Shown piece after piece: positions 1 to 5,045 of a stretch of DNA of 5,045 nucleotides. A model generated the notes under the pieces. That model saw only the letters and a program-made list of their open reading frames with translations. It ran no database searches and was not told where the DNA came from. The stretch is from Nitrospinota bacterium (GTDB lineage Bacteria > Nitrospirota > Thermodesulfovibrionia > Thermodesulfovibrionales > UBA1546), in assembly GCA_018896985.1 (NCBI GenBank), contig JAHILQ010000080.1, positions 1 through 5,045 of the forward strand, read 5' to 3'. The translations under genes and the position numbers were made by a program. Each line of letters starts with the position of its first letter. Position 1 is the stretch's first letter.

Positions 1-1
1 A

Positions 2-238
2 ATGGGAAAACCAGACGATCTTTTAAACGAGGAGCTTATTGCAGAAACACAGAGGAAGGATTACAGGGAGTTTATCAGAGAAACGAGCGCAGAGAAAGAC
101 AGGGACTTGATACGCTATCATACGAGGACAGGCAAGCCGCTGGGAGATGAAGCGTTCATGAAAAGGATGGAAAGAAAAACCGGAAGGGATTTAGCGCTTA
201 GGCCTCGGGGCAGACCCAGGAAGAAAGCAGGGCAATAA
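2..238 (+). CDS. C-terminal end of a probable Y1-type (REP-associated tyrosine) transposase, partial
   Basis: An open frame runs in from the left edge to a TAA at 236-238. The ATG at position 2 is probably an internal methionine, because the window gives no upstream sequence to test it. The visible 78 residues are highly charged. They contain the segment RTGKPLGDEAFMKRME (about residues 42-57), then TGRDL, and end in a basic RPRGRPRKK tail. This pattern (a 'TGRPLG.E.F...LE' block, a GR.L, then a PGRPRK-like tail) is typical of the extreme C-terminus of IS200/IS605-like Y1_Tnp proteins, especially the RAYT group, which move or maintain REP-type palindromic elements. The catalytic HUH motif and tyrosine would lie upstream and are not seen, so activity cannot be judged. 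The assignment rests on remembered family consensus only. Confidence 0.6.
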   Translation: MGKPDDLLNEELIAETQRKDYREFIRETSAEKDRDLIRYHTRTGKPLGDEAFMKRMERKTGRDLALRPRGRPRKKAGQ

Positions 239-342
239 TGGGATGTGTCACTATTTATCCAGCCAATGGGGTATGTCAATTTTATTTCACAAAAAAGCCT
301 ATTTCTGCTACACTTGTTTTGTCGCTTAATAACATTGTTAGG

Positions 343-371
343 TTTACAAAATTATCAATAATTGCAATAAT
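343..371 (+). promoter_or_regulatory. Sigma70-like promoter of the toxin-antitoxin operon
   Basis: The -35 box TTTACA (343-348, 5 of 6 to TTGACA) is separated by 17 bases from the -10 box AATAAT (366-371, 5 of 6 to TATAAT). Transcription would start near 378, giving a leader of roughly 24 bases that carries GAGGAGGT (388-395), six bases before the antitoxin ATG. The -35 box directly abuts the GTTAGGT core-like heptamer, so the promoter lies within the inferred cassette and would move with it. Confidence 0.55.
350..368. promoter_or_regulatory. Candidate autoregulatory operator between -35 and -10
   Basis: Two overlapping palindromes sit in the promoter spacer. AATTAT-CA-ATAATT (350-363) has perfect six-base arms. 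ATTGCAAT (361-368) is a perfect eight-base palindrome that runs into the -10 box. Type II toxin-antitoxin operons are usually repressed by the antitoxin or the complex binding palindromes at the promoter, so this position fits. The local sequence is very A+T rich, which makes small palindromes easy to find by chance. Confidence 0.35.
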
Positions 372-401
372 AAAGCCATAAACCTTTGAGGAGGTTGCAA
401 A

Positions 402-620
402 ATGGCTACAGATACACAGCAGATATTAAAAGAGGCATTGGAACTGCCAACCATTGAAAGGGCAAGTCTTGCAGATCATCTTTTGTCCAGCTTGGATCAG
501 CCTGATGAACACATAGACGCTCTCTGGCGCAATGAAGTTGAAAACAGAATTAATGCTTACCGGTTCGGTAAAATCAGGGCGGTCTCACTTAAAGAAGTTC
601 TATCAAAATACAACAAGTAA
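402..620 (+). CDS. Antitoxin, addiction module component family
   Basis: This 72-residue acidic protein matches the short 'putative addiction module component' antitoxin family. The pattern starts with LELPTIERASLADHLLSSL (about residues 13-31), continues with an acidic linker and a tryptophan (W42), then an E..NRINAYRFGKIRAVS block, and ends in a SLKEVLSK helix. In this family the N-terminal part is thought to dimerise and the C-terminal helix to wrap and neutralise the cognate RelE/ParE toxin. No classical ribbon-helix-helix sequence is obvious by eye, so direct DNA binding is not proven. The start is well supported by GAGGAGGT six bases upstream. Its TAA shares one base with the toxin ATG (TAATG), giving tight translational coupling with the antitoxin made first, as expected for a type II pair. 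Confidence 0.85.
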   Translation: MATDTQQILKEALELPTIERASLADHLLSSLDQPDEHIDALWRNEVENRINAYRFGKIRAVSLKEVLSKYNK

Positions 621-922
621 TGGAAATACGATTTCTTGAGATAGCTCAAATCGAACTTGATGAGGCTATTGAATATTACAATTCTGAATCTTCCGGGCTT
701 GGGGATTCGTTTTTATTGGAGGCTCTAAATACTATTGAACGAATCAGGCATTTTCCAAATGCCTGGCATCCCTTCAGTAGCATCACCCGCAGATGTCAAT
801 TGCGTCGTTTCCCTTACGGAATTATCTATCAGATACTGAATACGGAAATTCTTATTGTTGCAGTTGCCAATTTGCATAGGAAGCCGGACTATTGGCAAGA
901 CAGGATAAAAGAATCAACCTAA
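620..922 (+). CDS. RelE/ParE-family toxin of a type II toxin-antitoxin system
   Basis: This 100-residue protein has the ParE/RelE superfamily layout. It begins with a beta strand (MEIRFLEIAQIELDEA). Two helices follow, containing EAIEYYNSESSGLGDSFL (about residues 16-33) and a TIERIRHFPNAW segment (38-49). A strand-rich C-terminal half ends in RRFPYGIIYQIL, then ILIVAVANLHRKPDYWQDR (about 77-95). The closing 'VAVA..HRKP.YW..R' is a hallmark of ParE-like toxins fused to or paired with this antitoxin family. Such toxins block growth through DNA gyrase poisoning (ParE type) or mRNA cleavage on the ribosome (RelE type); the sequence alone does not decide which. Length is normal and no frameshift is seen. 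There is no separate Shine-Dalgarno immediately before the ATG, so expression should depend on reinitiation after the antitoxin. The TAA stop (920-922) lies inside the attC-like core. Confidence 0.87.
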   Translation: MEIRFLEIAQIELDEAIEYYNSESSGLGDSFLLEALNTIERIRHFPNAWHPFSSITRRCQLRRFPYGIIYQILNTEILIVAVANLHRKPDYWQDRIKEST

Positions 923-976
923 CAAATCACTATAGCGGATTCGCCTGCGGCGAACCGCTGATTTAAGTCATTAGAC
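917..976 (+). other. attC-like recombination site (imperfect hairpin with core-like ends)
   Basis: The element starts with ACCTAAC (917-923, fits RYYYAAC) and ends with ATTAGAC (970-976, six of seven to GTTRRRY). The inner stem pairs AGCGG (934-938) with CCGCT (955-959) and TTCGCC (940-945) with GGCGAA (949-954) around a TGC loop. A939 is left unpaired, like the extrahelical bases that set strand choice in attC folding. Farther out, AAATC (924-928) can pair with GATTT (960-964), and CTAA of the left core with TTAG of the right core. At about 60 bases the length is at the short end for attC sites. It could also act as a transcription terminator-like hairpin for the toxin operon, but no T-tract follows it. 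Confidence 0.45.
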
Positions 977-1062
977 TATGACTGGGACCGCGCGGGACCC
1001 TTCTCCAATTTCCCGCTCACCTCTTCTCGGACAAGAAAGTCCTGCAATCCCTGTTATACGCA

Positions 1063-2289
1063 CTACCACTCAATTTTCTGCGTCTTCAAAAAATTCTGCG
1101 CTGCCTTATCTCCTAATTTTGCAGCCTTCCTGATGTCTTCCACGGCTTTATACGTATCGCCAAGCAGCCCATTAACCCTGCCGCGGTTGAAATAAGCCTC
1201 AGCATCGCCGGGATTCAACTCTACAGCTTTGTTAAGATCTTCAAGCGCCTTGTGATAATTTCCCGATTCGGCATAAGCAAGTCCACGATAAAAATAAGCC
1301 TTCTCATATTCAGGATTTAACTTTATGGCCCGGCTGAAATCTTCAAGCGCCTGCTGTTCTTTTCCCAGCGCTCCATAGGCAACTCCGCGATAGCAATAAG
1401 CCTCTTCATGTTTGGAATTCAATTTTACAGCCATAGAGTAGTTCTTAACAGCCTGCTGATAATTTCCCGACCTCGCATACGCATTTCCGCGGGAAACATA
1501 AGCCTTTACATATTTAGGATTTAATTTTACAGCCTTTGTAAAGTCTTTAACAGCCTGCTTGTCGCTGCCCAGTTCTCCATGGGCATTTCCGCGAAAGACA
1601 TAAAATTTCTCATATGTAGGATTTAATTTTACAGCCTTCGTAAACGCCTCTATCGCCTTCTGGGGATTGCCGGAATTCACAAATACACATCCATTTTCAA
1701 ACCAGTCAATTGCGCTTAGAACCTTCACCGCCTCATTATACTGTCCTGCTGTCTTTGCATCTGCTTTGCCTGTTTCCTGCTGTTCTTTTAATTTTTCAAG
1801 CCTCCTTAAAATTCCTACGGCTTTCTTCCTTACCTCTTTTATCTCTCCTATATTCCTCTTATCCCTGCTCAGAACAGCAATGAATTTAACTATCTCATCA
1901 GGATTAACAGAAACCCCTGCTTTAACATAAAAGGCATTCTTATCCCATTTCTGTTCTATCACATCAGTCCTTACAATTACCGAAATAAGAGCCATAGTCT
2001 GATTTTTAGTGAGTTGAAGGTTTTTTATCGCTGCCTTGCTATTAAGATAATTCTCTATTTCCTCGAATAAAATCCTTTTCACATTCTCCATCGCAATTAT
2101 ATGGGCAGAATCCTTGCGGTCAAGCTCTCCTGCCTGATAGGTATATTCCTTCTGAAAAGAAACCATTTCAGCAAAAGCAATGCTCGTTATCAGAGATGTA
2201 AAAGCAATGAGTAACAGGAGGAAATTTTTGATAAGACGTCCTTTCCTGATTCTCCGATACCCGAAACCCTTAATGTCATCTCTTAACAC
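1063..2289 (-). CDS. Exported tetratricopeptide-repeat protein
   Basis: This 408-residue protein starts at a GTG (2287-2289). An in-frame TGA lies two codons upstream, and GAGGT (minus strand, 2299-2303) precedes the start by nine bases, so no earlier start is possible. A basic N-region (RRIRKGRLIKN, about 12-22) leads into a hydrophobic core (FLLLLIAFTSLITSIAFA, 23-40), which looks like a signal peptide cleaved after AFA. Residues about 43-145 form a compact domain (VSFQKEYTYQAGELDRKDS to about VSVNPDEIVKFIAVL). The same kind of domain occurs before TPRs in many deltaproteobacterial and Nitrospirota exported proteins, with no known function. A charged, probably coiled-coil linker (about 146-190) follows. 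Six TPR units (about 193-396) end the protein, most with the G.AY...G....A......A..LNP signature. A periplasmic or secreted scaffold role is inferred; partners are unknown. It is transcribed away from glyS. Confidence 0.82.
   Translation of the reverse strand: MLRDDIKGFGYRRIRKGRLIKNFLLLLIAFTSLITSIAFAEMVSFQKEYTYQAGELDRKDSAHIIAMENVKRILFEEIENYLNSKAAIKNLQLTKNQTMALISVIVRTDVIEQKWDKNAFYVKAGVSVNPDEIVKFIAVLSRDKRNIGEIKEVRKKAVGILRRLEKLKEQQETGKADAKTAGQYNEAVKVLSAIDWFENGCVFVNSGNPQKAIEAFTKAVKLNPTYEKFYVFRGNAHGELGSDKQAVKDFTKAVKLNPKYVKAYVSRGNAYARSGNYQQAVKNYSMAVKLNSKHEEAYCYRGVAYGALGKEQQALEDFSRAIKLNPEYEKAYFYRGLAYAESGNYHKALEDLNKAVELNPGDAEAYFNRGRVNGLLGDTYKAVEDIRKAAKLGDKAAQNFLKTQKIEW
1102..1713 (-). repeat. Six tandem TPR units (102-bp period) inside the exported protein gene
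   Basis: Protein units of exactly 34 residues begin near residues 193, 227, 261, 295, 329 and 363; the last is degenerate (AKLGDK replaces the usual LNP turn). DNA similarity persists between units. TTTAATTTTACAGCCTT-type sequence recurs 102 bases apart (around 1517 and 1619), and TGATAATTTCCCGA recurs 204 bases apart (1253-1266 and 1457-1470). This points to growth of the array by unit duplication, including an exchange over two units. Confidence 0.85.
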
Positions 2290-2301
2290 TTTTCAGAAAC
2301 C

Positions 2302-2409
2302 TCACTTTATTCTCTGCGAGTCTACGACCGGCGATGCAGCCGGGTCAAAAGGGTTTGTCCTTACGGCAAGGGAAAACAGATAAGGATAACTTTCCTTTAG
2401 ATGCTTCAT
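2302..2409 (-). CDS. Small ORF (35 aa) leading the TPR gene transcript
   Basis: An ATG (2407-2409) opens a 35-codon frame ending in TGA (2302-2304). It has a near-ideal Shine-Dalgarno (GGAGGG, minus strand 2415-2420) five bases upstream and begins within about 12 bases of the predicted transcript start. The peptide starts MKHLKESYPYLFSLAV, continues RTNPFDPAASPVVD and ends SQRIK. It has no signal peptide or transmembrane segment and matches nothing I recognise. Its stop lies 12 bases before the GTG of the TPR gene, and its last bases overlap that gene's Shine-Dalgarno, so translating ribosomes would arrive at the downstream start. It could be a leader peptide that couples translation or a genuine small protein. 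It is in the same frame as the TPR gene but separated from it by two TGA codons. Confidence 0.5.
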   Translation of the reverse strand: MKHLKESYPYLFSLAVRTNPFDPAASPVVDSQRIK

Positions 2410-2414
2410 AAAAT

Positions 2415-2420
2415 CCCTCC
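2415..2420 (-). promoter_or_regulatory. Strong ribosome binding site of the small ORF
   Basis: GGAGGG on the minus strand lies five bases before the ATG at 2409. It is the best Shine-Dalgarno in the intergenic region, stronger than the one (GAGGT) before the TPR gene, and is the main reason to believe the 35-codon ORF is translated. Confidence 0.5.
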
Positions 2421-2427
2421 ATGGAAA

Positions 2428-2456
2428 ATCCTATCAGACTGCTTTTCCCTTGTCAA
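2428..2456 (-). promoter_or_regulatory. Promoter of the small ORF and TPR gene
   Basis: On the minus strand a perfect -35 box TTGACA (2451-2456) is followed after 17 bases by TAGGAT (2428-2433, 4 of 6 to TATAAT). The start of transcription would be near 2421, just upstream of the Shine-Dalgarno of the small ORF. The -35 box overlaps that of the opposing glyS promoter. Confidence 0.5.
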
Positions 2457-2479
2457 TTAATCTATCATAAGGTTATAAT
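2450..2479 (+). promoter_or_regulatory. Promoter of glyS
   Basis: TTGTCA (2450-2455, 5 of 6) and a perfect TATAAT (2474-2479) are 18 bases apart. Transcription would start near 2486, giving a leader of only about 20 bases with AGAGGT (2493-2498) eight bases before the ATG. So short a leader leaves no room for a T-box or other riboswitch. Five bases of the -35 box are shared with the divergent promoter on the minus strand. Confidence 0.5.
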
Positions 2480-2506
2480 GTTCTGAAAAAATAGAGGTAA
2501 TATTTA

Positions 2507-4585
2507 ATGACAAAAAACGAGATTCAACGCTCATCGCTGCTTTTAGAAATAGGCACAGAAGACATCCCTGCAAGGTTTCTGCCATCTGCCATACGGCAAC
2601 TAAAAGAAAACACAGAGACAATATTCAAAGATAATCATATAAGGTTTTCAGAAGTAAAAACATTAGGCTCTCCGCGCAGACTGACAGTGATTGCAAACGG
2701 GATGCCACCGATGCAGGAAGACAGAGTAAAAGAAATATTCGGGCCCTCTAAAAAAGCAGCTTTTGATGCGGACGGCAGGCATACAAAGGCGGCAACAGGA
2801 TTTGCCAATTCTCAAGGCATAAGCGTGGAAAAACTCATCGTAAAAAATAAAGACAAAGGAGAATACGTTGTTGCAGTCATAGAAGAAAAAGGCATCCATG
2901 TCAGAGAACTCCTGCCTGACATACTCAAAAAGATTGTGCTTTCAGTGCATCTTCCAAAATCAATGAGATGGGGCGGCAATGACATGAGATTTATACGGCC
3001 AATAAGATGGCTGCTGTCTTTATTTGATAACGAAACAATAAGTTTTGAGATAGAAGGAATAAAAAGCAGCAATATGACCCGTGGGCACAGATTCCTGTCT
3101 CCTGCCGCTTTTCAGATAAAAGAAATACCGGCTTACGCAAAGCTGCTTGCAAATAACCACGTCATAGTTGACTTTCAGGAAAGAAGAAGGATTATAACAG
3201 AAAAAGCGGAGAAGCTCTCATCTTCCATAAACGGAAAAATCGTGAAAGACGAGGAACTCATTGAGACAGTCTCGAATCTCGTAGAATATCCTACTCCGGT
3301 ACTGGGCAGCTTCTCAGAAGAATATCTTAAACTTCCAAAGGAACTGCTTATAACAGTAATGAGAGAACATCAGAAATACTTTGCAATTGAAGATATTAAA
3401 GGCGTGCTCACGAATTACTTTATCATTATAAGCAACACCGCTGAAGAAAATTCAGAGACTGTTAAGATTGGAGCGGAACGCGTTATCAGGGCAAGATTTG
3501 AGGATGCAAAATTCTACTTTGAAGAAGACTGCAGAAAAAAACTTGAAGATAGAATAAACGACCTTAAAAATGTGGTGTATCAGGAAAAACTCGGGACCCT
3601 CTACGAGAAAGCATTGAGGGTCAAAAATCTTGCGTCATATCTTGCGTCAAAAATAAATGCCTCTCTCACTCAAAAGGTCGAAAGAGCAGCGCTTCTCTCC
3701 AAAACAGACCTGCTGACAGGAGTCGTAAGGGAATTTCCTGAACTTCAGGGAATTATTGGAAAATACTATGCGAGCAATGACAAGGAAGACACGGCAGTCG
3801 CAGCCGCACTGATGGAACAGTATCTGCCCGCATATCAAGGCGGCAGGCTCCCTGAAACAGAGACAGGCGCTATTCTCAGCCTTGCAGACAAACTGGATAA
3901 TATAACCTCATTCTTCTCCGTCGGTCTTACGCCGACAGGCTCGGAAGACCCTTTTGCATTAAGGAGACAGACGCTTGCAGTTATAGCAATACTGCTGAAT
4001 AATGGCTACGCTTTATCACTCAATGATATTGTTACTGCTTCTCTGAAAAACCTAAAAGATACTAACCGGTCAGGAGAGATTGCAGAAACAGCGCTCAGAT
4101 TTTTTGAACAGAGGCTTGAGCCTTTGTTTTTATCAGAAGGGTACAGTCCTGATATAATCCAGTCCATACTTTCACTATCTGCAGAGAAACCATTAAAAGA
4201 AATACAGAAAAGACTTCAGGCTGTTAAGGAATTTAAGGGAACAGAGAACTACAATGATTTTCTCGCTGCCATAAAGAGGGTGAAAAATATTACCCCTGCG
4301 ACTGCACTTCCTTCATTAGATGTAAAACTACTCTCGAAAGAGCCTGAGAAAAAACTCTACGAGAAATTCACCGCAATAAAAACCGAAATCGGAAGCTTAA
4401 TGGATAGGCACAAATATTCTGAAGCTCTAAGAACGCTCTCAGAGCTGACCGTGCCGATCAATTATTTCTTCGATAATGTGCTCGTAATGGACAAACAGGA
4501 AGAAATCAAACTCAACAGGCTTGCACTACTGAAGGATATCTGGACACTCGCATCATCAATAGCTGATTTTTCAAAACTGCAGTAA
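2507..4585 (+). CDS. glyS: Glycyl-tRNA synthetase beta subunit
   Basis: Full-length (692 aa) GlyS, the large subunit of the bacterial alpha2beta2 glycyl-tRNA synthetase, which attaches glycine to tRNA-Gly in the cytoplasm. Family landmarks appear in order. LLLEIGTEDIPARF (11-24) opens the protein and TLGSPRRLTV (52-61) follows. Next come KSMRWGGNDMRFIRPIRWL (151-169), TRGHRFL (191-197), LVEYPTPVLGSF (258-269) and LPKELLITVMREHQKYF (276-292). RARFEDAKFYFEED (328-341) leads into the HD-like region: KTDLLTGVVREFPELQG (399-415), LADKLD (459-464) and LTPTGSEDPFALRR (474-487). The C-terminal anticodon-binding-like domain closes with INYFFDNVLVMDKQEE (651-666) and NRLALLKDI (670-678). The beta subunit supplies tRNA recognition, while the catalytic core is in GlyQ. 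No glyQ is adjacent upstream; the gene instead has its own promoter next to a divergent TPR gene. It converges on acpS with a 50-base gap. No damage is seen. Confidence 0.97.
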   Translation: MTKNEIQRSSLLLEIGTEDIPARFLPSAIRQLKENTETIFKDNHIRFSEVKTLGSPRRLTVIANGMPPMQEDRVKEIFGPSKKAAFDADGRHTKAATGFANSQGISVEKLIVKNKDKGEYVVAVIEEKGIHVRELLPDILKKIVLSVHLPKSMRWGGNDMRFIRPIRWLLSLFDNETISFEIEGIKSSNMTRGHRFLSPAAFQIKEIPAYAKLLANNHVIVDFQERRRIITEKAEKLSSSINGKIVKDEELIETVSNLVEYPTPVLGSFSEEYLKLPKELLITVMREHQKYFAIEDIKGVLTNYFIIISNTAEENSETVKIGAERVIRARFEDAKFYFEEDCRKKLEDRINDLKNVVYQEKLGTLYEKALRVKNLASYLASKINASLTQKVERAALLSKTDLLTGVVREFPELQGIIGKYYASNDKEDTAVAAALMEQYLPAYQGGRLPETETGAILSLADKLDNITSFFSVGLTPTGSEDPFALRRQTLAVIAILLNNGYALSLNDIVTASLKNLKDTNRSGEIAETALRFFEQRLEPLFLSEGYSPDIIQSILSLSAEKPLKEIQKRLQAVKEFKGTENYNDFLAAIKRVKNITPATALPSLDVKLLSKEPEKKLYEKFTAIKTEIGSLMDRHKYSEALRTLSELTVPINYFFDNVLVMDKQEEIKLNRLALLKDIWTLASSIADFSKLQ

Positions 4586-4635
4586 AGATTTGCCGCAAAT
4601 TATTCCCGGCGATTTCTGAGCTTTAATCAATTGAA

Positions 4636-5007
4636 TCAAACTTCCAGCACAACACAGGCAATGCCGTATTCTTTTTCGTGGCTCAGACTTATTGATGCCT
4701 GCTTTATCGCCTTCTCATCAAAAAATTTTTTAAGCTTTCCATTAACTTTTATAACAGGCTTGCCGTTCTCCGAGCTTATTACCTCAATATCTGTGAGCGG
4801 CACAACAACCTCAGAGCCTATCGCTTTTATCAGCGCCTCTTTTGCAGCAAAACGGACTGCGAGAGAAAGATAGGGATTCTTTTTTTCATAGCAATATGAA
4901 ATCTCATCCTTCGTAAAAACCCTCTGAATGAACTTCTTTCCCCATTTGTCAACAACATCCTTCATCCTCTCAATCTTAACAAGGTCTATGCCGATGCCAT
5001 AAATCAT
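4636..5007 (-). CDS. acpS: Holo-[acyl-carrier-protein] synthase
   Basis: AcpS transfers the 4'-phosphopantetheine arm of coenzyme A to a serine of apo-ACP, which activates ACP for fatty acid synthesis. The 123 residues are the usual size for this small homotrimeric, Mg2+-dependent cytoplasmic enzyme. The metal-binding aspartate lies in GIGIDLVKIERM (4-15; D8), and the second signature is AVRFAAKEALIKA (50-62), with E57 the second metal ligand and K56 beside it. FTKDE (31-35) and the C-terminal ASISLSHEKEYGIACVV (104-120) also fit the family. The start ATG overlaps the pdxJ stop (ATGA). GAAGGT (minus strand, 5014-5019), inside the pdxJ end, lies six bases before it, so the two genes are co-transcribed and translationally coupled. 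It runs toward glyS. Confidence 0.95.
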   Translation of the reverse strand: MIYGIGIDLVKIERMKDVVDKWGKKFIQRVFTKDEISYCYEKKNPYLSLAVRFAAKEALIKAIGSEVVVPLTDIEVISSENGKPVIKVNGKLKKFFDEKAIKQASISLSHEKEYGIACVVLEV

Positions 5008-5045
5008 AGAAATACCTTCATCTCCCTCACAGCCCTCTCCATCCC
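5004..5045 (-). CDS. pdxJ: 3' end of pyridoxine 5'-phosphate synthase gene, partial
   Basis: Only the last 13 codons and the stop are visible on the minus strand, reading GMERAVREMKVFL and then TGA (5004-5006). The 'G(L/M)E.AVREMK' ending is typical of the C-terminal helix of PdxJ, which condenses 1-deoxy-D-xylulose 5-phosphate with 3-amino-1-hydroxyacetone phosphate to make pyridoxine 5'-phosphate. The call is strengthened by its four-base overlap with acpS, since pdxJ-acpS is a widely conserved gene pair. The body of the gene lies beyond the right edge. Confidence 0.75.
   Translation of the reverse strand, partial: GMERAVREMKVFL

Larger units (their letters stand above)
338..970 (+). mobile_element. 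Putative integron-type gene cassette carrying a toxin-antitoxin module
   Basis: The inferred cassette starts after the G of a GTTAGGT heptamer (337-343, fits GTTRRRY). It ends at the cleavage position of an attC-like site whose second core is ATTAGAC (970-976, one mismatch to GTTRRRY). Inside lie one promoter, an antitoxin gene, a toxin gene and the attC-like hairpin, about 633 bases in all. That is the expected size and layout for a toxin-antitoxin cassette, which normally carries its own promoter. The toxin stop codon falls within the first attC core, a common cassette feature. Against the call: no integrase is in view, the final core deviates at its first base, and no clear second attC flanks the left end. 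If real, this is a single cassette inserted outside an array or the last trace of one. Confidence 0.4.

Noticed and set aside
265..343. A second attC site at the left end of the cassette
   Set aside because: Although GTTAGGT is present, no RYYYAAC partner or stable hairpin can be found upstream; GCCTATT is a poor match and the intervening bases do not pair.
1102..1713. CRISPR-like spaced repeats
   Set aside because: The 102-base periodicity is the codon-level trace of 34-residue TPR units in an intact reading frame.
1667..1930. 87-codon open frame on the plus strand
   Set aside because: It lies fully antisense to the TPR gene, has no Shine-Dalgarno and its protein resembles no family; it is a shadow of the real gene.
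2290..2304. Readthrough or selenocysteine joining the small ORF to the TPR gene, or a broken N-terminus
   Set aside because: The frames match, but two TGA codons separate them, no SECIS-like hairpin is evident, and the TPR gene has its own start, ribosome site and signal peptide.
2180..2383. 67-codon open frame on the plus strand
   Set aside because: It is antisense to the signal-peptide end of the TPR gene and to the small ORF, with no ribosome site.
2480..2506. T-box leader controlling glyS
   Set aside because: The predicted leader is only about 20 bases, far too short for a T-box, and no antiterminator sequence is present.
2663..3072. Two overlapping open frames on the minus strand (78 and 86 codons)
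   Set aside because: Both are antisense to the well-supported glyS and encode low-complexity, cysteine/phenylalanine- or serine-rich peptides with no family signature.
4586..4635. Bidirectional terminator between glyS and acpS
   Set aside because: Only a five-base stem (ATTTG/CAAAT around CCG) and no T-tract are present, too weak to call a terminator.
4631..4873. 80-codon open frame on the plus strand
   Set aside because: It is antisense to acpS, which has clear catalytic motifs; the frame is a complement artefact.

Overview
The window reads as a piece of a Gram-negative-type bacterial chromosome with mixed A+T-leaning composition. A heterodimeric-type glycyl-tRNA synthetase beta subunit, a pdxJ-acpS pair and an exported TPR protein suggest an environmental anaerobe-type lineage, such as Nitrospirota or a deltaproteobacterial group. 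That placement rests on the general look of the proteins and is a low-confidence inference.

Left part (1-976) is accessory DNA. It opens inside the C-terminal end of a probable Y1/RAYT-type transposase. A compact toxin-antitoxin pair follows: an 'addiction module component' antitoxin and a RelE/ParE-family toxin, joined by a TAATG overlap. The pair has its own sigma70-like promoter, with small palindromes between its -35 and -10 boxes. The toxin stop codon lies inside an RYYYAAC box that begins an attC-like imperfect hairpin (917-976), and a GTTAGGT core-like heptamer sits just upstream of the promoter. Together these suggest that about 338-970 is a single mobile integron-type gene cassette carrying a self-promoted toxin-antitoxin module. 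No integrase and no second convincing attC are visible.

Middle part (1063-2506) holds a minus-strand gene for a secreted or periplasmic protein with six TPR repeats. A 35-codon small ORF with a strong Shine-Dalgarno lies ahead of it in the same frame and probably on the same transcript. The minus-strand promoter and the plus-strand glyS promoter are back to back, and their -35 hexamers overlap by five bases.

Right part (2507-5045) is housekeeping. A complete glyS (692 aa) converges on acpS (holo-ACP synthase). The acpS start overlaps the stop of a truncated pdxJ by ATGA, the conserved pdxJ-acpS arrangement. The glyS gene charges tRNA-Gly but has no glyQ beside it in this window. acpS arms acyl carrier protein for lipid synthesis and pdxJ makes pyridoxine phosphate. 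No gene-free stretch exceeds about 220 bases.
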